NCBI RefSeq assembly: GCF_900107585.1 | Contig: NZ_FNQM01000013.1 | Location: forward strand, 1-64,000 | Direction of reading: 5' to 3' | Source of the DNA: Rubrimonas cliftonensis | GTDB lineage: Bacteria > Pseudomonadota > Alphaproteobacteria > Rhodobacterales > Rhodobacteraceae | DNA length: 64,000 nucleotides | Shown: in pieces, positions 49,290 through 59,562 of the stretch | Numbering within the stretch: the stretch's first letter is position 1 | Layout: every line of letters starts with the position of its first letter | Program-made: the position numbers and the translations under genes | Notes under the pieces: model-generated | The model's input: only the letters and a program-made list of their open reading frames with translations | What the model was told of the DNA's origin: nothing | Database searches by the model: none

Positions 49290-50687
49290 ATGGCCGAATA
49301 CGACGTCATCATCATCGGCGGCGGCCCGGGCGGCTATGTCTGCGCGATCCGCGCCGCGCAGCTCGGCCTGAAGACGGCGGTGGTCGAGGGCCGCGGCGCG
49401 CTCGGCGGCACCTGCCTCAACGTGGGCTGCATCCCGTCCAAGGCGCTGCTGCACGCCTCCGAGTTCGCGCACGAGGCGGAGGGCAACTTCGCCGCCATGG
49501 GCATCAACGCGAAGTCGGTCAGCGTCGACGTGCCCAAGATGCTGGGCTACAAGCAGTCCGTCGTGGACAGCAACGTGAAGGGCATCGAGTTCCTGTTCAA
49601 GAAGAACAAGGTCGACTGGATCAAGGGCTGGGGCCGCATCTCGGCAAAAGGCGAGGTGACGGTCGAGGGCGAGAACGCGGGCGTCCACAAGGCGAGGAAC
49701 ATCGTCATCGCCACCGGCTCCGAGCCGTCGCCGCTCAAGGGCGTGGAGGTCGATCAGGAGCGTGTGGTGGACAGCACCGGCGCGCTCGACATCCCGAAAG
49801 TTCCCAGGAAGCTGGTGATCATCGGCGCCGGCGTGATCGGGCTGGAGCTCGGCTCGGTCTGGAAGCGTCTCGGTTCCGAGGTCGCGGTGATCGAGTATCT
49901 CGACCAGATCACTCCGGGCATGGACCTGGAGGTGTGCAAGACCTTCCAGAAGATCCTGCGCAAGCAGGGTATCGATTTCGTCATGGGCGCCGCCGTCTCG
50001 GGCGTGGAGAAGCTCAAGACCAAGTTGAAGGTCGCCTACAGCCTGCGCAAGGACGACAGCGCCCACGAGATGGACGCCGACGTGGTGCTGGTCGCCACCG
50101 GACGCCGCCCGTTCACCAAGGGGCTCGGGCTGGAGGCGCTGGGCGTGGCGCTCGACGAGCGCGGGCGCGTCAGGACCGACGCGCACTGGCGCACCAACGT
50201 CGAGGGCGTGCTCGCCATCGGCGACGTGATCGCCGGTCCGATGCTCGCCCACAAGGCCGAGGACGAGGGCGTGGCGGTGGCCGAGCAGCTCGCCGGCCAG
50301 CACGGCCACGTCAACTACGGCGTGATCCCGTCGGTGATCTACACGTCGCCGGAGGTGGCGATGGTCGGCCAGACCGAGGAGCAGCTGAAGGAGGCGGGCC
50401 GCGCCTACAAGGCGGGCAAGTTCAGCTTCATGGGCAACGGCCGCGCCAAGGCGCATTTCGCCACCGACGGCTTCGTGAAGATCCTCGCCGACAAGGCGAC
50501 CGACCGCATCCTCGGCGCCCATGTCATCGGACCGATGGCGGGCGACCTGATCCACGAGGTCTGCGTCGCCATGGAGTTCGGCGCCTCGGCCGAAGACCTC
50601 GCCCGCACCTGCCACGCGCACCCGACCTTCTCGGAGGCGATGCGCGAGGCGGCGATGGCCTGCGGCGACGGGCCGATCCACGGCTGA
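49290..50687 (+). CDS. lpdA: Dihydrolipoyl dehydrogenase (E3)
   Basis: A 465-aa flavoprotein that reoxidises E2 dihydrolipoyl groups with NAD. The FAD site is [20 protein letters not shown], the redox disulfide is [13 protein letters not shown] (about 45-57), the NAD site is [20 protein letters not shown], and the His-Glu pair is [10 protein letters not shown] near the C-terminus. It closes the 2-oxoglutarate dehydrogenase operon. An imperfect inverted repeat (arms CGGGAAA 50709-50715 and TTTCCCG 50738-50744) lies after the stop. Confidence 0.96.
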   Translation: MAEYDVIIIGGGPGGYVCAIRAAQLGLKTAVVEGRGALGGTCLNVGCIPSKALLHASEFAHEAEGNFAAMGINAKSVSVDVPKMLGYKQSVVDSNVKGIEFLFKKNKVDWIKGWGRISAKGEVTVEGENAGVHKARNIVIATGSEPSPLKGVEVDQERVVDSTGALDIPKVPRKLVIIGAGVIGLELGSVWKRLGSEVAVIEYLDQITPGMDLEVCKTFQKILRKQGIDFVMGAAVSGVEKLKTKLKVAYSLRKDDSAHEMDADVVLVATGRRPFTKGLGLEALGVALDERGRVRTDAHWRTNVEGVLAIGDVIAGPMLAHKAEDEGVAVAEQLAGQHGHVNYGVIPSVIYTSPEVAMVGQTEEQLKEAGRAYKAGKFSFMGNGRAKAHFATDGFVKILADKATDRILGAHVIGPMAGDLIHEVCVAMEFGASAEDLARTCHAHPTFSEAMREAAMACGDGPIHG

Positions 50688-50812
50688 GGCGAAACGGCCC
50701 GCCGGAAGCGGGAAAATCGTCAGGCGTGAACGATCCGTTTCCCGTCGCGCACTGACGCGGCGGGAAATCCTGCTTATGTGGCGCTGCAACACATCGTCAT
50801 GAGGGACAGCAG

Positions 50813-51334
50813 ATGAACCTGCTCGGCATTTCCGGCTCGCTCAGGGCCGACAGCCTGAACACGCAGCTCGTGAGCGTCGCGGCCGAGGCGTTCGGCGACG
50901 CGGACTTCACGCTCGCCGACCTGCGCCTGCCGCTCTACGACGGCGATCTTGAGGACAGGGGGATGCCGGCGGAGGTGACGACCCTCGTCGACCAGATCCG
51001 CGCGGCGGATGCGATCATCATCTCGACGCCGGAATACAACGCCGGCCTGTCCGGCGTGCTGAAGAACGCGCTCGACTGGGTCAGCCGGATTCCGCCGATG
51101 GCCTTCGCCGGCAAGCCGACCGCGATCATGTCCGCCGCCGCCGGCAAGGCGGGGGGCGCGCGGGCGCAGATGACGCTGCGTCACTGCCTCGTGGCGTTCC
51201 GCCCGCGCATCGTGCTCGGGCCGGAAATCATGGTCGGCGGCGCCATGAGCGCGTTCGAGGACGGCAGGCTCACCGACGAAATGGCGGTCAAGCTCGTCGC
51301 GGACCAGATGGCCGCGCTGCGCGCCATGGTCTGA
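50813..51334 (+). CDS. NAD(P)H-dependent FMN reductase family protein
   Basis: A 173-aa flavodoxin-fold reductase. GISGSLRADSLNTQL is the FMN phosphate loop and STPEYNAGLSGVLKNALDWVSR is the family signature. Relatives reduce FMN, quinones, azo dyes or chromate with NAD(P)H. GAGGGACAGCAG precedes the ATG. It converges on the copper ATPase gene with 22 bp between stops. Confidence 0.9.
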   Translation: MNLLGISGSLRADSLNTQLVSVAAEAFGDADFTLADLRLPLYDGDLEDRGMPAEVTTLVDQIRAADAIIISTPEYNAGLSGVLKNALDWVSRIPPMAFAGKPTAIMSAAAGKAGGARAQMTLRHCLVAFRPRIVLGPEIMVGGAMSAFEDGRLTDEMAVKLVADQMAALRAMV

Positions 51335-51356
51335 CGGGGCGCGCCCGCCAGGCGGC

Positions 51357-53837
51357 TCAGCCCGCCCGGCGCAGCCTCAGCGCGTTGGCGACGACGCTGA
51401 CTGACGAGAGCGCCATCGCCGCGCCCGCCAGCATCGGCGAGAGCGTAACGCCCCAGGACGCCAGCACCCCCGCCGCAACGGGAATCAGCGCGGCGTTGTA
51501 GCCGAACGCCCAGACGAGGTTCTGGCGGATGTTCGCCATCGTCGCCCGCGAGAGGCGCACGGCCTTCGCCGCGGCGGCGAGGTCATCCGCCATCAGCACC
51601 ACGTCCGCGCTCTCGATGGCGATGTCGGTTCCTGCCCCGATGGCCACACCAACGTCGGCCTGCGCAAGGGCGGGCGCGTCGTTGACGCCGTCGCCGATGA
51701 AGGCGACCCGGCGGCCTGACGTCTGAAGCGCCGCGACGACCTCGGCCTTCTCGGCGGGCAGCACGCCGGCATGGACCGTTTCGAGCCCGAGCTGACGGGC
51801 CACGGCGCGCGCGGCGGCCTCGGCGTCTCCGGTGACCATCACGAGCTTGAGGCCCAGCGCCTTAAGCTCCGCGAGCGCCGCCCCGGCGCCCGGCTTGATC
51901 GGATCGGCCACGGCGATCAGCCCGGCGGGCCGGCCGTCGACGGCGACGCAGAGGGCCGTCGCGCCGGCTTCGTCAGCGCGCGCGGCCGCCGCCGAGAGCG
52001 GCGCGAGGTCGACGCCCGCCTCGCGCAGCATCCGCGCAGAGCCCACGAGGACGAGCCTTCCTGCAACGGTCGCCGAGACGCCGCGGCCCGTCTCCGCCCG
52101 GAAGCCGTCGGCCGACGCAGGGGCAAGGCCCCGCGCCGCGGCGGCCTCGCGCACGGCGCGGGCGACGGGGTGCTCCGAGAGGGCCTCCACCGCCGCCGCA
52201 TCGGCGAGAAGCGCGGCGCCGTCGCCGTCGAGCGCCGTCACCTCCGTCACCGCGGGACGGCCTTCGGTGAGCGTGCCGGTCTTGTCGAAGGCGGCCACAT
52301 CGACGTCGCGCAGGGCCTGAAGCGCCGCACCGCGCCGGAAAAGCACGCCAAGCTCGGCGCCGCGCCCGGTCCCCACCACAATGGATATCGGCGTCGCCAG
52401 ACCCATGGCGCAGGGACAGGCGACGATCAGCACCGCGACGGCGTGCGACACCGCCTGCTCCGGCGCCGCCCAGAGCCAGAAGCCGAGCGTCAGCGCCGCG
52501 ACGACGAGGATCGCCGGAACGAACCACAGCGTCACCCGGTTGACCAGCGACTGGATCGGCAGCTTGGCGCCCTGGGCCGTCTCGACCATGGCGACGATCC
52601 GGGCGAGCAGCGTGTCGGCGCCGACGCGCTCGGCGCGGAAGGTCAGCGCGCCGGCGCCGTTGACCGTGCCGCCCGTCACCGCGTCGCCGGGGCCCTTGCG
52701 CGCAGGCGCCGGCTCACCCGTCACCATGCTCTCGTCGATCCAGCTCTCGCCCTCGGTCACCACGCCGTCGACCGGCGCGCGTGCGCCGGGGCGCAGAAGC
52801 ACGAGTTCGCCCACGGCCAGCGCCGCCACGGTCTTCTCCACCGGAACGCCCTCGCGCAGCACGAGCGCGGTGGGCGGCTGCAAGGCGACGAGACTGCGGA
52901 TGGCGGCGCCGGCGCGGCCCCGCGCCCGGCCCTCCAGCCAGCGGCCGAGCAGGATGAGCGTCACGATCACGGCGCCGCTCTCGAAGTACACATGGCCCGC
53001 GGCTTCCGCCGTCGGCCCCGCCGCGATCAGCGCGGCCGTCGAATAGGCCCACGCCGCGCCTGCGCCCAGCATCACCAGCGCGTTCATGTCCGGCGCGCCG
53101 CGCGCAAGCGCCCGAGCGCCGTCCACGAAGAACGCCCGCCCCGGCCCGAACAGGACGACGCTAGCGAGCGCGAACGCCAGCCATCCGGCGAAGCCGCCGA
53201 GCGCGGACGCGGCCCACGCGCCGAAGGCGGGCGACGCATGCCCGCCCATCTCCAGGACCACGAGCGGCGCCGTGGCGAGGCCGGCGAGCGCGGCGCGTCG
53301 GCCGAGCGCCGCCGTCTCGCGCGCCGCGGCCCCCTCGCCGCGATCGGCGGCGGCTCCGGGAACATGCTCCTCCACAAGCGGATACCCGGCTTTCCGGGCG
53401 GCTGCGGACAGCGCCTCGCGCGGGGTTGCGCCGAGGCTGCGCACTTTCGCCCGCCCGGTCGCGAGGTTGACCGAGACATCCCTGACCCGAGGCGCCGCGG
53501 CGAGGGCGGCCTCGAGCCGCCCGACGCAGGCCCCGCAGCGCAGGCCCGAGACGTCGAAACTCGCTTCGGTCAACCCGGGGGCGTAGCCCGCGTCTCGCAC
53601 GGCGCGCTCGACGGCGGCCCAGCCGCCTTCGGGCGTCAAAGTCACGGTGGCGCGGCGCGCGGCGAAGTTCACCGAGGCCGACGCCACGCCCGGCGCCGCA
53701 TCGAGCGACCGCTGGATGCGCGCGGCGCATCCGCCGCACGTCATCCCCTCGACGGCGAATGCGGCGGAGCGCCCGTCATCGGTCGCGCCCGCCCGCCCGC
53801 CGCGGTCGGCGTCCTCAGGGGGGGTCGAACCGTCCAT
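51357..53837 (-). CDS. copA: Copper-translocating P-type ATPase (CopA-like)
   Basis: An 826-aa P1B-type ATPase that pumps Cu(I) out of the cytoplasm. Two N-terminal metal-binding domains carry MTCGGCAAR (Cys34, Cys37) and LRCGACVGR (near 102-105). The membrane metal site is CPCAMGLATP, the phosphorylation site is DKTGTLTEG, and GDGVNDAPALAQADVG is the hinge. The pattern NxxxxP plus CPC with a Met/Ser in the last helices fits copper rather than zinc. GGAGGT lies 6 nt before ATG 53837. A CueR-type promoter lies upstream, but no copper chaperone or regulator gene is adjacent. Confidence 0.93.
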   Translation of the reverse strand: MDGSTPPEDADRGGRAGATDDGRSAAFAVEGMTCGGCAARIQRSLDAAPGVASASVNFAARRATVTLTPEGGWAAVERAVRDAGYAPGLTEASFDVSGLRCGACVGRLEAALAAAPRVRDVSVNLATGRAKVRSLGATPREALSAAARKAGYPLVEEHVPGAAADRGEGAAARETAALGRRAALAGLATAPLVVLEMGGHASPAFGAWAASALGGFAGWLAFALASVVLFGPGRAFFVDGARALARGAPDMNALVMLGAGAAWAYSTAALIAAGPTAEAAGHVYFESGAVIVTLILLGRWLEGRARGRAGAAIRSLVALQPPTALVLREGVPVEKTVAALAVGELVLLRPGARAPVDGVVTEGESWIDESMVTGEPAPARKGPGDAVTGGTVNGAGALTFRAERVGADTLLARIVAMVETAQGAKLPIQSLVNRVTLWFVPAILVVAALTLGFWLWAAPEQAVSHAVAVLIVACPCAMGLATPISIVVGTGRGAELGVLFRRGAALQALRDVDVAAFDKTGTLTEGRPAVTEVTALDGDGAALLADAAAVEALSEHPVARAVREAAAARGLAPASADGFRAETGRGVSATVAGRLVLVGSARMLREAGVDLAPLSAAAARADEAGATALCVAVDGRPAGLIAVADPIKPGAGAALAELKALGLKLVMVTGDAEAAARAVARQLGLETVHAGVLPAEKAEVVAALQTSGRRVAFIGDGVNDAPALAQADVGVAIGAGTDIAIESADVVLMADDLAAAAKAVRLSRATMANIRQNLVWAFGYNAALIPVAAGVLASWGVTLSPMLAGAAMALSSVSVVANALRLRRAG

Positions 53838-53865
53838 CTAGTCACCTCCGCACCGTCGGGAGCGG

Positions 53866-53895
53866 AGATGGGGCTTCCAGCAAGTGGAAGGTCAA
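53866..53895 (-). promoter_or_regulatory. CueR/MerR-type promoter of copA
   Basis: Read on the minus strand, TTGACC (53895-53890) is a good -35 box overlapping the dyad CTTCC-N7-GGAAG (53890-53874). A weak -10 (CATCTC or ATCTCC) follows after a 19-20 bp spacer. A long spacer with a CCTTCC...GGAAG dyad between -35 and -10 is the hallmark of MerR-family copper regulators such as CueR. It lies about 30-60 bp upstream of the copA ATG. Confidence 0.7.
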
Positions 53896-54035
53896 GCGCC
53901 GCCGGACATGCGCGGCTCGGCGTCGCAGCCGGGCGCGGCTTGCAAATGGCGGTCGGCGTGGCAGGGTGGCGGTTCAAAACCGGTTCCGGCGCAGGCTTGC
54001 GTCAACGGAGCCGCATCCGGGGAGACGTGATCAAG

Positions 54036-55016
54036 ATGACCATCCTTCTGACGCGCCGCGGGCTCGCCGCCTGCGCAGCAGCCTTCGCGCTTTCGCTGGG
54101 CGGCGTCGCCCAGGCCGAGCCGAAGATCGGCAGCGTGCACTTCCTCATTCCCGGCGGCGCCGGCGGCGGCTGGGACGGCACCGCCCGCGGCGTGGGCGAG
54201 GCGCTGACCAGGGCCGGCCTCGTCGGAAACGCATCGTTCGAGAACATGTCGGGCGGCGGCGGCGGCAAGGCGATGACCTGGCTGATCGACAACGCCCGGT
54301 CCAACTACAACGTGCTGATGGTCAACTCGACGCCGATGATCATCCGCGGACTAAACGGTGAGGTCGACCAGACCTTCCGCGACCTGACCAACATCGCCGG
54401 CGTCGTCGGCGACTATGCGGCGCTCGTCGTCAACACCGACAGCCCGATCAACAGTTTCGGCGACCTCAAGGCCGCCTACGACGCCAACCCCAACCAGGTC
54501 GCCATCGGCGGCGGCTCGGTGCCGGGCGGGATGGACCATCTGATCACCTCGATGATCATGCAGGCGTCCGGCGCCGACCCGCTGGCGGTCAAGTACATTC
54601 CCTACGACACCGGCGGCCCTGCGATGGCGGCGCTGCTGTCGGGCGAGATCAAGGCGCTCTCGACCGGGCTCTCCGAGGCCATCGAGCTGGCGCGGGCCGG
54701 CGAGGTGAAGATCATCGGCATCACGGCGACCGAGCGCGTGCCCGCCTATCCCGACGCGCCGACCTTCAGGGAGCAGGGCGTCGACATGGAGTTCGTCAAC
54801 TGGCGCGGCTTCTTCGCGGCGCCGGGCCTGCCGGAGGATCAGGCGGCGGCCTACCGCGAGACCATCGCGGCGATGTACGAGACCGAGGCGTGGGAAGAGG
54901 TGCGGGCCCGCAACGGCTGGGTGAACATCCACAACTCGGGCCCCGAGTTCACGGCGTTCCTGGAGAAGCAGGAAGCCGAGATGAAGGCGCTGATGACCAA
55001 GCTGGGCTTCCTCTGA
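54036..55016 (+). CDS. tctC: Tripartite tricarboxylate transporter, substrate-binding protein
   Basis: A 326-aa periplasmic binding protein of the Bug/TctC family. The signal peptide spans about 1-27 (RRGLAACAAAFALSLGGVAQA). The mature part opens with the ligand-carboxylate region FLIPGGAGGGWDGTAR, followed by ENMSGGGGGKAM and GGGSVPGGMDH. ATG 54036 is preferred; GTG 54027 in frame is too close to GGAG. It leads a tctCBA operon divergent from copA. Ligands are usually carboxylates; specificity is not readable. Confidence 0.92.
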   Translation: MTILLTRRGLAACAAAFALSLGGVAQAEPKIGSVHFLIPGGAGGGWDGTARGVGEALTRAGLVGNASFENMSGGGGGKAMTWLIDNARSNYNVLMVNSTPMIIRGLNGEVDQTFRDLTNIAGVVGDYAALVVNTDSPINSFGDLKAAYDANPNQVAIGGGSVPGGMDHLITSMIMQASGADPLAVKYIPYDTGGPAMAALLSGEIKALSTGLSEAIELARAGEVKIIGITATERVPAYPDAPTFREQGVDMEFVNWRGFFAAPGLPEDQAAAYRETIAAMYETEAWEEVRARNGWVNIHNSGPEFTAFLEKQEAEMKALMTKLGFL

Positions 55017-55076
55017 CGCCCCCCGCCCGTGCGGAGGGAAAACCCTTCGCGCGGGCGCTTCACGGAAGGCCCGCCC

Positions 55077-55556
55077 ATGGCGCTCGACCGCTGCATCGCC
55101 CTCGTCTTCATCGCGATCTGCCTCGTCTATGGCTGGACCGCCTGGTTCGGCATGGACGGTTCGCTGCCGCCCTTCATGCGGCGCAACCCGGTGTGGCCGT
55201 CGAGCTTTCCGAAGGTTCTGTCGATCGTCGGCCTGCTGATCGGCCTTGCCGTGGTGCTGACCCAGCCGCCGCCCGCGCCCCCCAAGGAGGGCGACATCGA
55301 TTACCGCCGGCTCACCGACTACAAGCTCGGCCAGGCGCTGCTGCTGATGGGCCTGATGGTGGCCTATGCGCTGCTGCTGCGGCCGCTCGGCTTCATCGGC
55401 TCGACGGCGGGCTTCCTGATCGCCGGCGCGATGACGCTGGGCGAACGCAAGCTGCACATCCTCATCCCGGTGGCGCTGGCCGCGTCGCTCTCGGTCTGGT
55501 GGCTGGTGCAGGAGGTGCTCGGCATCTTCCTGCGTCCCCTGCCCTCCTTCCTCTGA
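55077..55556 (+). CDS. tctB: Tripartite tricarboxylate transporter, small membrane subunit
   Basis: A 159-aa protein with four helices, the TctB layout. LDRCIALVFIAICLVYGWTA is helix one and a Pro-rich loop (about 82-96) separates the halves. RPLGFIGSTAGFLIAGAMTLGERK near 115 is characteristic. GGAAGG lies before ATG 55077. It sits between the binding protein and the large permease. Confidence 0.9.
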   Translation: MALDRCIALVFIAICLVYGWTAWFGMDGSLPPFMRRNPVWPSSFPKVLSIVGLLIGLAVVLTQPPPAPPKEGDIDYRRLTDYKLGQALLLMGLMVAYALLLRPLGFIGSTAGFLIAGAMTLGERKLHILIPVALAASLSVWWLVQEVLGIFLRPLPSFL

Positions 55557-55577
55557 TCGCCTCGGGAGCGCCGCGCC

Positions 55578-57098
55578 ATGATGGAAGGAATGCTGCAGGG
55601 GCTCATGACGGCGATCTCGCCGTTCAACATCGTCATGGTGGTGTCGGGCTGCATCATCGGGACGCTGATCGGCATGCTCCCCGGCCTTGGGCCGATGTCG
55701 ATCATCGCCATCATGATCCCCATCGCCATCTCGATCGGCGATCCGTCCTCGGCGCTGATCCTGCTGGCGGGCGTCTATTACGGGGCGATCTTCGGCGGCT
55801 CGACGTCGTCGATCCTCATCAATGCGCCGGGCGTCGCCTCGACCGTGGCGACGGCCTTCGACGGCTACCCGATGGCGCGCAGGGGGCAGGCCGGCAAGGC
55901 GCTGACCATCGCGGCAATCGCGTCGTTCTGCGGCGGCACCATCGGCGCGATCCTGCTGATGGCCTTCGCGCCGGCGCTCTCCTCCGTCGCGCTGCTGTTC
56001 CACTCCGCGGAGTACTTCGCGCTGATGGTGCTGGGCCTCTCCGCCATCGCCGCCTTCGCGGGGTCGGGCAGCGTCGGCAAGGCGCTGATGATGACCGTGC
56101 TGGGGCTGATCATGGCGACCGTGGGCGAGGCCGCGCTCTTCAACGCGCCGCGCTTCACCGGCGGCGTGCAGGAGTTCCAGTCCGGCTTCAGCTTCATCAC
56201 GCTGGCCATGGCGATGTTCGCCCTGCCCGAGGCGCTGTATCTCGTGCTCGACCCCAACCGCTCCGGCAAGGCGGGCGAGGGCGGCGGCGAGATCAGGGAC
56301 ATGCGCATCACGCGCGAGGAGGCCTGGACGATAGCGCCGGTGATCGGGCGGCAGTCGCTTCAGGGCTTCTTCATCGGCGTTCTTCCCGGCGCCGGGGCGA
56401 CGATCGCCTCCTTCCTCGGCTACGCCGTGGAGCGCAACCTCGCCACCAAGGAGGAGCAGGCGGAGTTCGGCAAGGGCTCGATCAAGGGCCTCGCCGCGCC
56501 GGAATCGGCCAACAACGCCGCCTGCTCGGGCAGTTTCGTGCCGCTGCTGACGCTTGGCATCCCCGGTTCGGGCACGACGGCGATCCTGCTCGGCGCGCTG
56601 ATGTCGCTCAACGTCTCGCCCGGGCCGCGGCTGATGATCGACGAGCCGGACATCTTCTGGTCCGTCATCATCTCGATGTATCTCGGCAATCTCGTGCTGC
56701 TGATGCTGAACCTGCCGCTGATCCCCTACATCGCGAAGCTGCTGGCCATACCGCGCAACTACCTGATTCCGTTCATCCTGTTCTTCACCCTGATGGGCAG
56801 CTACATCGGCCAGAACAACGCGACGGAACTGCTGATCCTCGTCGGGCTGGGGCTGGCGGCGACGGTGCTGCGCTTCGCGGACTATCCGCTGGCGCCGCTG
56901 CTGATCGGGTTCATCCTTGGCCGGATGCTGGAGGACAACTTCGCCCGCGCGATGCAGCTCTATGACGGGTTCGGCTTCATCCTGGAGCGGCCGATGACCA
57001 TCGGCCTGCTGGTGATCGCCACGGCGCTGGTGCTGCTGCCGTCCTACCGCGCGCGTCGGGCGCGGCTGCTGCGCAAGGGCGTGGCGCAGGGCGACTGA
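55578..57098 (+). CDS. tctA: Tripartite tricarboxylate transporter, large permease
   Basis: A 506-aa permease with about 11-12 helices. IGTLIGMLPGLGPMSIIAIMIP and YYGAIFGGSTSSILINAPG are the first TctA signature, and the repeat LPGAGATIASFLGYA plus LTLGIPGSGTTAILLGAL is the second. It forms the ion-coupled channel with TctB. It is the last gene of the operon; the DUF1194 gene converges on it. Confidence 0.95.
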   Translation: MMEGMLQGLMTAISPFNIVMVVSGCIIGTLIGMLPGLGPMSIIAIMIPIAISIGDPSSALILLAGVYYGAIFGGSTSSILINAPGVASTVATAFDGYPMARRGQAGKALTIAAIASFCGGTIGAILLMAFAPALSSVALLFHSAEYFALMVLGLSAIAAFAGSGSVGKALMMTVLGLIMATVGEAALFNAPRFTGGVQEFQSGFSFITLAMAMFALPEALYLVLDPNRSGKAGEGGGEIRDMRITREEAWTIAPVIGRQSLQGFFIGVLPGAGATIASFLGYAVERNLATKEEQAEFGKGSIKGLAAPESANNAACSGSFVPLLTLGIPGSGTTAILLGALMSLNVSPGPRLMIDEPDIFWSVIISMYLGNLVLLMLNLPLIPYIAKLLAIPRNYLIPFILFFTLMGSYIGQNNATELLILVGLGLAATVLRFADYPLAPLLIGFILGRMLEDNFARAMQLYDGFGFILERPMTIGLLVIATALVLLPSYRARRARLLRKGVAQGD

Positions 57099-57119
57099 GC
57101 CGGCGGCCGAGGGCCAGAT

Positions 57120-57803
57120 TTACGGCTGGCGCTGCGCGAAGGGCGGCTGGAGCTCCCGCAGCAGCTTGCGCAGGATCGCGCCGGGATAGTCCGTGTAGCT
57201 GTGGATCACTTCGAGGAACGCGCCGGGCCCGTGCAGGACTTCGGCGCGATAGTAGAGCACCGGGTCAGGATCGGCCCCCGCGATCACCAGCCCGTTGAAG
57301 GTGATGCCTTCGAAGGCCCCCCTCTCGCGATGCCATTGCGGCCCGACGCCGTCGTTGTTGGCGCCGTCTCCCGAAACGTCCACGACGCGGCGGCGGCACG
57401 GCACCGGGTTCTCGCCATGGAGCGCCGCGGCGAAGCCGGTGGCCCGGCCCAGCGCCGTCGGCCAGTGGTCGTATCGGCGCGGCGCGGCTGCTAGACTGGC
57501 GGCGAAGGCCTCGATGGACGCCCGGTCCCCGAGCCAGGTCCAGTCGATCAGCAGCTCCTGGTGCTGGAAGCCGCTCCACGCGAAGGCGCTCGCCATCACG
57601 CCCGCCCCTGGCGGCGAGAGGATCGTCTCCACCACCGCCGGGTCGCGCAGCGCTGCGGCGAGACCCTGCATCTGCAGGGCGTACTCGGCCGCGTCGACGC
57701 TGGAGGAGACGTCCAGCGCGAGCACGAGGGCCGCCGTGCAGTCCAGCGCACGCGCCCCGACGGGCGCGAGCGCCAGCAGTGCTGCGGCGGCGGCGCGGCT
57801 CAC
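57120..57803 (-). CDS. DUF1194 (VWA-like) secreted protein
   Basis: A 227-aa protein with a signal peptide ([18 protein letters not shown]), so periplasmic. [20 protein letters not shown] is a MIDAS-like DxSxS strand of a von Willebrand A fold. [15 protein letters not shown] and ending [27 protein letters not shown] match DUF1194. GTG 57803 is chosen because it overlaps the upstream stop (GTGA) and starts a signal peptide. Function of the family is unknown; metal-dependent adhesion is typical of the fold. Confidence 0.85.
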   Translation of the reverse strand: MSRAAAAALLALAPVGARALDCTAALVLALDVSSSVDAAEYALQMQGLAAALRDPAVVETILSPPGAGVMASAFAWSGFQHQELLIDWTWLGDRASIEAFAASLAAAPRRYDHWPTALGRATGFAAALHGENPVPCRRRVVDVSGDGANNDGVGPQWHRERGAFEGITFNGLVIAGADPDPVLYYRAEVLHGPGAFLEVIHSYTDYPGAILRKLLRELQPPFAQRQP

Positions 57804-58228
57804 CACGTCCCGGTGTTCTCCATGCCGGACCAGGGCTCGGCTTTGGGAAGCGACTCGCCGATCTGAAGCAACTCGATGGAGATGCCGTCGGGCGACTTCA
57901 CGAAGGCCATCCGGCCGTCGCGCGGCGGGCGGTTGATCGTGACGCCCGCCTTCTGCAGCCTGTCGCACATGGCGTAGATGTCCTCGACGCCATAGGCGAG
58001 GTGGCCGAAGTTGCGGCCGCCCTGATACTGCTCGTCGCCGTCCCAGTTGTAGGTCAGCTCGATGGGGCGGTCGTGCTGGCCCGGCGGGGCGAGGAAGACC
58101 AGCGTGAACCGGCCCTGCTCGCTGTCGACCCTGCGGATCTCCTCCATGCCGAGGAGGTCGCAGTAGAATTTTTTCGACGCCTCGACGTCCTTCACCCGCA
58201 CCATGGTGTGGAGGTATTCGATCTTCAT
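57800..58228 (-). CDS. gloA: Lactoylglutathione lyase (glyoxalase I)
   Basis: A 142-aa VOC enzyme that isomerises the methylglyoxal-glutathione hemithioacetal. The four metal ligands appear in order: His in LHTMVRVKD, Glu in PIELTYNWD, His in FGHLAYGV and Glu in ISIELLQ. The start is ATG 58228 with AAGGGA upstream. Its stop overlaps the DUF1194 GTG by 4 bp. Confidence 0.92.
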   Translation of the reverse strand: MKIEYLHTMVRVKDVEASKKFYCDLLGMEEIRRVDSEQGRFTLVFLAPPGQHDRPIELTYNWDGDEQYQGGRNFGHLAYGVEDIYAMCDRLQKAGVTINRPPRDGRMAFVKSPDGISIELLQIGESLPKAEPWSGMENTGTW

Positions 58229-58393
58229 GATGTCACGTCCCTTTTGGCGTTGCGCTCACCGCCGCGCAGTCTCAATCCCGGCCTTGTCCGCGGTCCATCC
58301 ACAGTCTTGTCCACAACAGGTCCACCGTCGTCGCATTGCGGGAGGCGCATATTTCCGATTCAGTCGCGGCGTTCAGCGGACGGGAGCGATGCG

Positions 58394-59317
58394 ATGGATG
58401 GTAACGCATTGGACGAGCGAGGCCAGCCGGAGATCGCGCCAGAGAACGCGGGAGAGACCCGTCGCGCCACGGCCCCCGCCATGGAGGCGCGGCTCGGCGC
58501 CGCCATCCCCGTGCTCGACCACGGTTTCCTGCGCGTGGTGGACTACATGGGCGACGACGCCGCCATCGTTCAGGCGGCGCGCGTCAGCTACGGCCGGGGC
58601 ACCAAGTCGGCGCGCGACGACGCCGGGCTGATCCGCTACCTGATGCGCCATTGGCACTCCACGCCGTTCGAGATGTGCGAGATCAAGCTGCATGTGAAGC
58701 TGCCGATCTTCGTCGCGCGACAGTGGATCCGGCATCGCACGGCCAACGTGAACGAGTATTCCGCGCGGTACTCGATCCTCGACCGCGAATTCTACACGCC
58801 CGCGCCGGAGCACCTGGCGGCCCAGTCCGCCAGCAACCGGCAGGGCCGCGGCGCGGTGCTGGCGGGGGACGACGCGGAGGCCGCGCTGCGGCTGCTGCGC
58901 GACGAGGCGACGCGCGATTTCGACGCCTATGAGCGGCTGCTCGGCGATGGCGGCGACCGGCCCGGCCTCGCGCGCGAGCTGGCGCGGATGGCGCTGCCGC
59001 TGTCGGCCTACACCCAGTGGTACTGGAAGACCGACCTGCACAACCTGTTTCATTTCCTGCGCCTGCGCGCGGACCCCCATGCGCAGTACGAGATCCGCGT
59101 CTATGCGGAGGCGCTCTGCGAGGTGGTGCGAGACTGGGTTCCGGCGGCATGGGCGGCCTTCGAGGACTATCGCCTCAACGCCGAGACGTTCTCCGGCCCG
59201 GCGATGGCGTGTCTGCGCCGCATGCTCGCCGGCGAGGCGGTGACGCAGGACAGCTCGGGCATGAGCGCAGGCGAATGGCGGGAGTTCCAGGCGGCGCTGG
59301 CCGGGCGCGCGGCGTGA
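58394..59317 (+). CDS. thyX: FAD-dependent thymidylate synthase
   Basis: A 307-aa flavin-dependent enzyme that methylates dUMP to dTMP. The ThyX motif [11 protein letters not shown] lies at 113-123, with the motif Ser at 123, and is followed by ARYS. Later segments ([18 protein letters not shown]) hold dUMP-binding residues. The first 30 residues form a hydrophilic extension. GGGAG lies 7 nt before ATG 58394. It is divergent from gloA across 165 bp. Confidence 0.96.
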   Translation: MDGNALDERGQPEIAPENAGETRRATAPAMEARLGAAIPVLDHGFLRVVDYMGDDAAIVQAARVSYGRGTKSARDDAGLIRYLMRHWHSTPFEMCEIKLHVKLPIFVARQWIRHRTANVNEYSARYSILDREFYTPAPEHLAAQSASNRQGRGAVLAGDDAEAALRLLRDEATRDFDAYERLLGDGGDRPGLARELARMALPLSAYTQWYWKTDLHNLFHFLRLRADPHAQYEIRVYAEALCEVVRDWVPAAWAAFEDYRLNAETFSGPAMACLRRMLAGEAVTQDSSGMSAGEWREFQAALAGRAA

Positions 59318-59357
59318 ACGGTTTGCCCGCGCCCGCGGCGCGCGCTAGATACGCCCT

Positions 59358-59561
59358 ATGACTGGAGCATTGACCACTGTCGCCATCGCGGCCTGTCTCG
59401 TCGTGCTGGGCGTTCTGGTGCTCGGCCTGTTCTCGTTCGGGCGCGGCGGCGCCTTCAGCAAGCGGTGGTCCAACAAGATCATGCAGGCGCGGGTGATCGC
59501 GCAGTTCGCCGCCGTCGTCATCATCGTTGCGCTCGCCTGGGCGATGCGCGGAGGTCAGTGA
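59358..59561 (+). CDS. Twin transmembrane helix small protein
   Basis: A 67-aa protein with two helices (about 5-28 and 45-62) and a short charged turn (RGGAFSKRWSNKIMQAR). Small proteins of this form, related to the HIG1 fold, are conserved before cobalamin adenosyltransferase and etfBA in Rhodobacterales. A role in respiratory-complex assembly has been proposed for HIG1 relatives; that is only suggestive here. Its end is 1 bp before the next ATG. Confidence 0.88.
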   Translation: MTGALTTVAIAACLVVLGVLVLGLFSFGRGGAFSKRWSNKIMQARVIAQFAAVVIIVALAWAMRGGQ

Positions 59562-59562
59562 A

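Noticed and set aside
50708-50744. Intrinsic terminator after lpd
   Set aside because: The CGGGAAA/TTTCCCG repeat is imperfect, has a long loop and is not followed by a T-run, so it is only mentioned with lpd.
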